From Candidatus Bathyarchaeota archaeon JdFR-04 (lineage in GTDB: Archaea; Thermoproteota; Bathyarchaeia; Bathyarchaeales; UBA233): 5,658 bases of DNA. The notes below the pieces were generated by a model, which saw nothing but the letters and a program-made list of their open reading frames with translations, was not told where the DNA came from and did no database searches. Of the stretch, positions 1 to 4,852 are shown piece by piece (the stretch's first letter is position 1; the number at the start of each line of letters is the position of its first letter). The DNA is taken from the NCBI GenBank assembly GCA_002010925.1, contig MTLR01000026.1:65-5722 (forward strand). The letters are read 5' to 3'. The translations under genes and the position numbers were made by a program.

Positions 1-8
1 GACTTAAA

Positions 9-30
9 GAAACGCTTAAACTTAAAAGGG
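9..30 (+). promoter_or_regulatory. candidate promoter (BRE/TATA-like) of sepF
   Basis: An A/T-rich stretch with CTTAAA at 15-20 and again, directly abutting, at 21-26 follows a purine-rich GAAACG that could act as a TFB-recognition element. The TATA-like centre lies about 35 nt before the GTG start at 55, which would give a very short leader of roughly 5 to 10 nt. A third CTTAAA occurs at 3-8. The call rests on composition and distance alone; the window begins here, so an upstream cotranscribed gene cannot be excluded. Confidence 0.3.
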
Positions 31-54
31 AACTAAATAGTAAGCGAGGAAATA

Positions 55-456
55 GTGTTGTCAAGCTTCGGCAAAGCTTTAGAAAGACTTTTCCGAAAAC
101 AAAGAACACCGAAGAAGGACGAGTCAGAAACCGTTGAGGTTGTTACTCAGCATCCAACCGTTGAATCGAGCAAGTTATACTTGAAGGCTCTCCCGTTACG
201 TGATCTATCAGATTTGGACGAAATTAAGCGGGAAGTGAGGTCTGGAAACATAGTTATTATTCGCGTTAACACCCTAGCTAGGAAAAGCATTGAAGATGTT
301 AAAAGGGCTGTTAATGAGTTATGCGAGTTCGCTGAATCCATTGGTGGGGACATCGCCCGTTTAGGGGAGGAACGCGTGGTGTTAACGCCGTCCACTGTGC
401 GGATTTGGCGTCAGAAGCCGCCGATGCCCGCAAAACAAGCGTCTACTGCAGCCTAA
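55..456 (+). CDS. sepF: archaeal SepF-type cell division protein
   Basis: A 133-residue protein matching archaeal SepF, which anchors the FtsZ ring to the membrane at midcell. Residues 1-15 (MLSSFGKALERLFRK) form a basic amphipathic helix of the kind that targets SepF to the membrane. A charged linker of about 25 residues follows, then the compact alpha/beta SepF domain at about 40-120, with the strand VRSGNIVIIRV (61-71), a helix, and the signature GGDIARLGEERVVLTPSTVRIW (98-119), here cited by position only. The short Pro/Ala-rich tail is probably disordered. The start is GTG at 55, preceded by a GAGGA motif at 46-50 with a tight 4-nt gap; a TTG at 58 is an alternative. The 3' end overlaps the convergent aCPSF1 gene by 14 bp. 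No ftsZ is present in the window, so the partner is inferred from the family. Confidence 0.88.
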   Translation: MLSSFGKALERLFRKQRTPKKDESETVEVVTQHPTVESSKLYLKALPLRDLSDLDEIKREVRSGNIVIIRVNTLARKSIEDVKRAVNELCEFAESIGGDIARLGEERVVLTPSTVRIWRQKPPMPAKQASTAA

Positions 457-2362
457 TTGTTTCTAAAACCTTTGGAGCCCATGTTTGAAACTTATATTTC
501 TTGGCAAGATGGGCTGCAACGCCTACGCATTTGGCTTTCTCGCCGTGAACGGTGATAATCCTTTCAGGTCTCGGCGCTATTCGCGTAATGTAGTTTATGA
601 CTTGTTTTCTGTCGGAATGTCCAGAAAAGCCTTCTATAGATTCTATCCGCAGTTTCACTTTAACTATTTCTATTTTTCCTTCGCTGTTCATCATTGACAC
701 TTCTTCTAGTCCTCTCTGAATTCGCCTTCCTAGGGTTCCTTCGATTTGATAGCTAACAAATATTATAGTGTTCCTTTTGTCTGAGGCTAAGCGTTTAAAA
801 TATTCAATGACCGGTCCGCCTTCAAGCATTCCGGAGGTAGCGAGAATTATGCAGGGTTCTCCTTCCACTATTTCTTCTCTTACACTTGGATGTTCCACTA
901 TAGTGAAGTATTCGGATTGGAAGGGATTTACTCCCTCATGTAATATGCTTTTCTTGACATCTCTCGCCAAGTATTCAGGGTAAGCGGTGTGTATAGCTGT
1001 TGCTTCGGAGATCATTCCTTCGATGTATACTGGTGCCTCTTTCATCATCCCTCTACGCATGCTTCCGTCAATTATGAGCATTATTTCTTGAGCCCTTCCA
1101 ACGGCTGGAACTGGAATCAAAACCTTCCCGTTGTTTTCCAAGGTTTCGTTTATGACGTTTGTGAGGTTTTGTTCCGCTTGAACCCGAGAAGGCATAATAT
1201 CTTGAGGCCCTCCGTAGGTGGTTTCAGTTATTACGGTTTCGGATCTGGGGAACTCTGTTACTGCGGATTCTAGGAGCATGGTTTTTCCGAATTTGTAGTC
1301 TCCGGTGTATACGATGTTGTGTAATCCCTCGCCTATGTGGAGGTGAATTATTGAGGATCCTAGGATATGTCCAGCGTTATGGAGGGTTAGGCGGATATCC
1401 GGCGCGATATCAGTTACTATGCCGTAGCGTAATGGGATTGTATGCAAGACACATTCTCTGACATCTTTCTGATCGTAAGGTGGTATGACTCCTTGCTTGC
1501 TTAGAACGTCTAAGTAATCTAACTGGAGCAGGGTCATCAAGTTTGATGTAGGTGCGGAGCAGTATACTGGCCCGTCGTATCCATACTTGTATAGGAACGG
1601 GAGGAGTCCGCAGTGGTCTAGGTGAGAGTGACTTATAACCACGGCGTCTAGAGCCTCTACATCGAATTCGGGCACGTCAAGTCGGGGAAACGCGTCTATT
1701 CGGCTTGCGGCACCAGGGTTTATTCCGCAATCGAGAAGAACTCGGCTTTCTCTTGTTTGGACGAGGAAAGCTGATCTTCCAACCTCCATGGCCCCGCCTA
1801 AGGCGGTTATTCGAATGTCTCCGATTTCCATGATTAATGGTCTGAATATTCTTTCGCCTACAGTTCGTAGGATTCTTTCTCTTTCTTTACTTTCAGCGTG
1901 TAGGAAATGTCTCATGTGGGTAACTATTTTGGATGGAATTGGTGGGCTTCGTAGTATTCGGGGTCTCCAACGTGTCTTTTTGATTATTTCCTGTAGAACC
2001 GCTCCGTTTTTTCCTATGACGAGCCCTGGTTTTTTTGCTTCAATTATGACCTCGCCGAGGCTTGGGTCAAAGTTTATGCTGGCTATCTCAGCTTCGGGGT
2101 AGGCTATTTCCCTGATTATCTTTTCTGCCTCTTTTTCGGGAAGCCTTACAGAAGGGTCGGAACGAATTACTATCCGTTTTCTGATTAAGTTTACTATGTC
2201 GGCGATGATATTGCTTTGCTCGATGAGGATTTCTGGTCGTTTAGTATACAATGCCAGCCGTGGGCCTTCGTATTCTACTCTTGTAACTTGAGCCTCTTTT
2301 GGTACGTGTTCTAGTACGTATTGGCTTATCTCGATTTTGGTTTTGTCCTTGGAGTTTTTCAA
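443..2362 (-). CDS. aCPSF1: beta-CASP ribonuclease aCPSF1 / transcription termination factor FttA
   Basis: A 639-residue cytosolic metallo-ribonuclease, the usual length for the archaeal CPSF73 homologue that cleaves nascent RNA at U-rich 3' ends and drives transcription termination. Residues 1-150 are the KH region, with a GKNG (GxxG) loop at 117-120. The metallo-beta-lactamase core follows: HSHLDH at 245-250, H332 in AGHILGS, and D355 in YTGDYKFG. The beta-CASP part has E380 in ETTYGG, the ATSGML segment at 508-513, H582 in GHSDR and H606 in VHGE. All expected zinc and catalytic residues are present, so it should be active. The start is TTG at 2362, with AAGAGG 8 nt upstream overlapping the psmB stop; the next methionine is residue 150, inside the KH-to-MBL linker, so no ATG start is plausible. 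It lies 12 nt behind psmB and is surely cotranscribed with it. Its TAG stop lies inside the convergent sepF gene. Confidence 0.96.
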   Translation of the reverse strand: MKNSKDKTKIEISQYVLEHVPKEAQVTRVEYEGPRLALYTKRPEILIEQSNIIADIVNLIRKRIVIRSDPSVRLPEKEAEKIIREIAYPEAEIASINFDPSLGEVIIEAKKPGLVIGKNGAVLQEIIKKTRWRPRILRSPPIPSKIVTHMRHFLHAESKERERILRTVGERIFRPLIMEIGDIRITALGGAMEVGRSAFLVQTRESRVLLDCGINPGAASRIDAFPRLDVPEFDVEALDAVVISHSHLDHCGLLPFLYKYGYDGPVYCSAPTSNLMTLLQLDYLDVLSKQGVIPPYDQKDVRECVLHTIPLRYGIVTDIAPDIRLTLHNAGHILGSSIIHLHIGEGLHNIVYTGDYKFGKTMLLESAVTEFPRSETVITETTYGGPQDIMPSRVQAEQNLTNVINETLENNGKVLIPVPAVGRAQEIMLIIDGSMRRGMMKEAPVYIEGMISEATAIHTAYPEYLARDVKKSILHEGVNPFQSEYFTIVEHPSVREEIVEGEPCIILATSGMLEGGPVIEYFKRLASDKRNTIIFVSYQIEGTLGRRIQRGLEEVSMMNSEGKIEIVKVKLRIESIEGFSGHSDRKQVINYITRIAPRPERIITVHGEKAKCVGVAAHLAKKYKFQTWAPKVLETIRLQ

Positions 2363-2370
2363 AACTTTTT

Positions 2371-2376
2371 CCTCTT
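2371..2376 (-). promoter_or_regulatory. ribosome binding site of aCPSF1
   Basis: The minus strand reads AAGAGG here, overlapping the TAA stop of psmB and lying 8 nt before the TTG at 2362. This good spacing is the main support for the TTG start and suggests translation coupled to, or reinitiated after, psmB. Confidence 0.6.
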
Positions 2377-3016
2377 AGCTACCGCTTTCAAGGATTTTCT
2401 TTTTCTCTTCAGGGGTTAATTCTCGGAAGCCTTCCTTGCTTATTACTGCCACGTCAAAGCTGTCGCCGCTGGCTGAATCCCTTTTCATGGCTGAGTTTAC
2501 TGCTCGGACAATTATGGGTAAGGCTTGGGAAACTGGCATGTCTTCCTTAAATTTATCCTCTAAAACGCCGTAGGCTATGGGTGAACCCGACCCGGTTGCC
2601 ACGCATTTCTCTTCAGTTAAGCTTCCGAAGGGGTCTAGCATAAAGACGTGTGGACCGCTGTCGTCAACTCCGCCTACGAGGATTTGGGTTATTAGTGGGG
2701 CGTATCTGGCGGAGAAGAGTAGGTTGGCTATGAGTCGTGAGGCTGTTTTCACAGGCATCGGTCTTCCCACGTTTAGTTTGTATAGTTGGGCATTGGCTTT
2801 TAGGATGTCAACTGTCCATTGGGCGTCGGCTACGGTTCCAGATATGGTCATGGCCAAGTGCTCGTCGATTTTGTAGATTTTCTTTCCTTTCTTATGGGCT
2901 ACGAAGGTTCCCATGGTTACGCGTGTATCTGAAGATAGGATGACTCCGTCTTTGCAAACCACTCCCACGGTTGTGGTTCCCCGTAGCACTAACTTGTTAG
3001 GTTTTTCTGGTATCAT
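2375..3016 (-). CDS. psmB: 20S proteasome beta subunit (N-terminal threonine hydrolase)
   Basis: A 213-residue precursor of the catalytic beta subunit of the archaeal 20S proteasome, which degrades unfolded proteins in the cytosol as an alpha7-beta7-beta7-alpha7 barrel. A 13-residue propeptide ends in RG, and autoprocessing should expose T14 in GTTTVG as the nucleophile (Thr1 of the mature chain). D30 and K46 then fall at mature positions 17 and 33, the expected catalytic partners. The supporting SGS loop is at 143-145, and D180/S183 sit in KRDSASGD. The mature length of about 200 residues is typical. The ATG start is preceded by AGGAGA at 8 nt, the strongest ribosome binding site in the window. 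It is the first gene of the psmB-aCPSF1 operon. I recall the same neighbour pair in Methanocaldococcus and Methanothermobacter. No alpha subunit or regulatory ATPase gene is in the window. Confidence 0.97.
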   Translation of the reverse strand: MIPEKPNKLVLRGTTTVGVVCKDGVILSSDTRVTMGTFVAHKKGKKIYKIDEHLAMTISGTVADAQWTVDILKANAQLYKLNVGRPMPVKTASRLIANLLFSARYAPLITQILVGGVDDSGPHVFMLDPFGSLTEEKCVATGSGSPIAYGVLEDKFKEDMPVSQALPIIVRAVNSAMKRDSASGDSFDVAVISKEGFRELTPEEKKKILESGS

Positions 3017-3024
3017 TCATTCTT

Positions 3025-3030
3025 TCTCCT
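3025..3030 (-). promoter_or_regulatory. ribosome binding site of psmB
   Basis: The minus strand reads AGGAGA, a strong match to the archaeal Shine-Dalgarno sequence, 8 nt before the ATG at 3016. It selects that ATG over the out-of-frame ATG at 3020. Since psmB has a leader with this site, its transcript is not leaderless. Confidence 0.75.
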
Positions 3031-3075
3031 AAAACCAAAACACTCTAGTCTTGCGGGTTTTTGCGCTGATGAAAC

Positions 3076-3100
3076 AGCATTCATGTATCATGGAAATGCT
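3076..3100. repeat. imperfect dyad in the psmB promoter/leader
   Basis: The left arm AGCATT-CATG (3076-3085) faces CATG (3089-3092), then GA, then AATGCT (3095-3100). That makes ten complementary positions around a TAT centre, interrupted only by a 2-nt GA bulge. It lies 60 to 84 nt upstream of the psmB ATG, just downstream of the TATA-like element, so by position it could be an operator at the transcription start or a hairpin near the 5' end of the mRNA. The symmetry is seen directly; the function is inferred. Confidence 0.5.
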
Positions 3101-3120
3101 ATTAATTAGCTTTACGGTAA
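3101..3120 (-). promoter_or_regulatory. psmB: candidate promoter (BRE/TATA) of the psmB-aCPSF1 operon
   Basis: On the minus strand a purine-rich GTAAAGC (BRE-like) is followed by TAATTAAT, which can serve as a TATA element. A start site about 25 nt downstream would fall near 3079, leaving a leader of about 60 nt that includes the AGGAGA ribosome binding site. Neighbouring repeats (TTACGGT copies upstream, a dyad downstream) bracket this element. Position and composition support the call; no direct evidence of transcription is available. Confidence 0.4.
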
Positions 3121-3140
3121 AAATCTTCTAACATTACGGT
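3112..3140. repeat. TTACGGT direct repeat pair upstream of psmB
   Basis: TTACGGT occurs at 3112-3118 and again at 3134-3140, 22 bp apart, about two helical turns, so both copies face the same side of the DNA. The first copy extends into TTACGGTAA, symmetric about its central G. The pair lies immediately upstream of the candidate psmB TATA element, and the second copy abuts the GH57 stop codon. A regulator-binding role is plausible but inferred. Confidence 0.4.
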
Positions 3141-4733
3141 TTAAATTTTTAATGGTTTCTGCAAGGCTCTGGATCGCCTAGCTAAGTCTTTAAGTTCAGC
3201 TATTCTCTGCTGGATTGCTTCCAGAAGAGCCTTGCGCAATCTCATACCCGTTAATTTTGATTCTGAAATCTTATGCAACTTGTCAGCCAGCTTTCTATCT
3301 CCAACCACTTGTCGCACCCATGTTTCAAAATCTTCTCTTCTCATGTGAAACCTTATCGATTTTAAACTTACAACCTTTAACAATGCATGAAACTCTTCAA
3401 GGCTATAAGCGATGAATGAGGTTGGTCTGGCGAATTCTTCGAAGAAAACGAACGCCTTGGTTGCTGGGATTCTTCTCAGGATTTTATTCGCAATCAAGCG
3501 GGGGGTTTCAAATTTTTTCATAACTCTGTTTTCAAAGTCGGATAGAATTCGTGAAAAAATCGTGAAAGCTTCGACAGCGCTCGCGTAGGGGTTAAAATAG
3601 CTATGTACGTCGCCTGGACCAGCTCCTTTGGTGCTCATGTAATAGAGGTGATCGCTGCTCTGGAGGTATCGCCATATTCGGATCAAGTCATGGTTTTCTG
3701 TGTCCTTAACGAGTCCTTCGAGGGATTTTAATGACTCGTAACATGTGGTCTGCATGGAGTTTCCGAGCCATGCACTGGTGTCTCGTTCTAGATCGGCCCA
3801 AGAGATTGTTTCGAAGTCGCCGACATCTATTTCGCCTACGGGCGGATGTTTCTCAACTGCTTCGGTTGGTGTTGTGAAGGAAAGGTGATGCCATTTAAGT
3901 ATTTCTCCAGGGAGCCATCTCAAAAATTCGTGGATTCCACTTTCAGGCCAGTGATGTTCACCGAAGGTTTCGTAGTCTATAAATATGGTTATGACTTGTC
4001 CAGGTGTAGCCGCTAGCCAGCTTGAGTATTTCTCTGCGGTTAGTGGCCACTCGCTCCACCATCTTGAAGTAAAGCGAAAGCCTATGTCGTCTGAAAGCCT
4101 ATAGTTTCTGAGGAGAACTCGTAGTTCGGAGTTTTTTGCTTTATAAACGTAGTTGGGGCTTCGCCATCGGAGTATTTTTGCTACGCTTTCGGTTATCATA
4201 GCTTTAAATCCCAAGGATTCTACGGTTTTGGCTATAGAGTTATTGTAGAGGCATTCCGTATTCTCAAAGGTTTGAGGAATTTTCATGAACAGTTTTTCGA
4301 TAAGTCGGCGGTGCATGTTCACTTGTTCTATGAATTCAGTTCTGTCGATTCCGAATAGACTGGAGAGGGAATGATAGTAGGTTTGACTTAGAAATTCCAC
4401 GCATCCCGTTTCTGCCAGTCGCTTGAAGGATTCAAGTAATTCTGGTTTCCAACGCGCACATTGCTCAAGGAATATACCAGATAGACTAAAAGCTACTTTA
4501 AACCGTCTTTTTTCCCTTTTGTATCTGTCGATGTTTTCAAGAATTATACCGTTTGCTGGAAAATAGCATTTGCGACAGGTTCTCTCGAAAACCTTTCTAT
4601 TTAAATTGTTGTCAAAGTAAAGATTGAAAAGGTCTTTCTCGCTTGCATGTTGTCCATCGAGTAGACTAGGTTGGAAATTACGGTTTAGCCTTAGTGGCTG
4701 GTGAACTTCGAATATTAAACAGATATCAGTCAT
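3141..4733 (-). CDS. GH57 family glycoside hydrolase, alpha-amylase type, with C-terminal DUF5752-like domain
   Basis: A 530-residue enzyme of glycoside hydrolase family 57, probably an intracellular retaining alpha-amylase or related alpha-glucan hydrolase; no signal peptide is seen. The family's conserved regions appear in order: HQP at 11-13, the FLSQTYYHS segment around 114-122, ENTEC with probable nucleophile E160, FIDYETFGEHHW with probable acid/base D253, and SSDHLYYMSTKG at 359-370, then YFNPYASAVEAF. The last pattern resembles the MJ1611-type alpha-amylase group. Residues about 424-520 form an extra domain (FVFFEEF, a SLEEFHALLK helix, RREDFETWVRQVVGD) resembling DUF5752; this name is from memory. 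The tail is a basic helix. I chose ATG 4733 because MTDICLIFEVHQP is the normal family N terminus. An ATG at 4808 and a TTG at 4835 are in frame but add sequence unlike the family and would swallow the divergent promoter. No strong ribosome binding site precedes 4733. Confidence 0.88.
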   Translation of the reverse strand: MTDICLIFEVHQPLRLNRNFQPSLLDGQHASEKDLFNLYFDNNLNRKVFERTCRKCYFPANGIILENIDRYKREKRRFKVAFSLSGIFLEQCARWKPELLESFKRLAETGCVEFLSQTYYHSLSSLFGIDRTEFIEQVNMHRRLIEKLFMKIPQTFENTECLYNNSIAKTVESLGFKAMITESVAKILRWRSPNYVYKAKNSELRVLLRNYRLSDDIGFRFTSRWWSEWPLTAEKYSSWLAATPGQVITIFIDYETFGEHHWPESGIHEFLRWLPGEILKWHHLSFTTPTEAVEKHPPVGEIDVGDFETISWADLERDTSAWLGNSMQTTCYESLKSLEGLVKDTENHDLIRIWRYLQSSDHLYYMSTKGAGPGDVHSYFNPYASAVEAFTIFSRILSDFENRVMKKFETPRLIANKILRRIPATKAFVFFEEFARPTSFIAYSLEEFHALLKVVSLKSIRFHMRREDFETWVRQVVGDRKLADKLHKISESKLTGMRLRKALLEAIQQRIAELKDLARRSRALQKPLKI

Positions 4734-4742
4734 TTCAACGTC

Positions 4743-4759
4743 TAAACCCTTAGGGTTTA
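4743..4759. repeat. perfect 17-bp inverted repeat upstream of the GH57 gene
   Basis: TAAACCCT (4743-4750), one central T, and AGGGTTTA (4752-4759) form a perfect 8-bp inverted repeat ending 9 nt before the ATG at 4733. The 1-nt centre favours a DNA-binding site for a dimeric regulator over an RNA hairpin, though a hairpin with a 5-nt loop and 6-bp stem could also form where the ribosome loads. The function is inferred from position and symmetry. Confidence 0.55.
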
Positions 4760-4787
4760 ACTGGTTATTCTTAACGTTTTCCCCATA

Positions 4788-4799
4788 AGTTTTAAAACT
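4788..4799. promoter_or_regulatory. palindromic TATA-like element between divergent genes
   Basis: AGTTTTAAAACT is a perfect 12-bp palindrome and the most TATA-like sequence in the divergent region. Read leftward it would place a start site near 4766, about 33 nt before the GH57 ATG. Read rightward it would place one near 4820, about 33 nt before the egsA TTG. It could serve either gene or both. A second, weaker candidate for the rightward gene is GCTTTAAG at 4837-4844. Confidence 0.4.
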
Positions 4800-4820
4800 A
4801 TGAACCATAAGGTTATGAAC
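4799..4820. repeat. overlapping short repeats in the divergent promoter region
   Basis: TATGAAC occurs twice in the same orientation, at 4799-4805 and 4814-4820. Between and overlapping them, CATAA-GG-TTATG (4806-4817) is a perfect inverted repeat with a 2-nt centre. The cluster directly adjoins the palindromic TATA-like element, where a repressor or activator could act. Arms of 5 to 7 bp are short enough for chance, so confidence is low. Confidence 0.3.
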
Positions 4821-4842
4821 GGAAGGAGAAACCAAGCTTTAA

Positions 4843-4847
4843 GTGAT
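4843..4847 (+). promoter_or_regulatory. possible ribosome binding site of egsA
   Basis: GTGAT matches the 3' half of the archaeal Shine-Dalgarno consensus GGAGGTGAT and ends 5 nt before the TTG at 4853. A purine-rich GGAAGGAG at 4821-4828 is a better match to the core but is 24 nt from that TTG, too far for normal use. The call is weak and matters only for choosing the start. Confidence 0.3.
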
Positions 4848-4852
4848 TGCAG

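Noticed and set aside
147..395. 82-codon minus-strand frame opposite sepF
   Set aside because: Shadow of the sepF frame; the plus strand has the SepF signature and the minus translation has no recognisable feature.
485..1273. Plus-strand open frames opposite aCPSF1 (485-697, 768-983, 989-1273)
   Set aside because: They lie antisense to a fully conserved aCPSF1 frame, have no recognisable domains or convincing ribosome binding sites, and their composition is that of a reverse-frame shadow.
1788..2102. 104-codon plus-strand frame opposite the KH/MBL part of aCPSF1
   Set aside because: The opposite strand carries clear catalytic and KH motifs; this translation shows no family resemblance.
2299..2943. 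Plus-strand frames opposite psmB (2299-2550, 2577-2876, 2737-2943)
   Set aside because: Antisense to a proteasome beta subunit with all catalytic residues; low-information translations rich in Ser, Leu and Arg.
3115..3123. Short T-tract after the GH57 stop as an intrinsic terminator
   Set aside because: Only five consecutive T residues on the minus strand, with no stem; too weak to annotate, although aCPSF1-type termination may need little more.
4734..4835. N-terminal extension of the GH57 gene to TTG 4835 or ATG 4808
   Set aside because: The extra 25 to 34 residues do not resemble the family, no ribosome binding site precedes either start, and the extension would cover the divergent promoter and leave only 17 nt before egsA.
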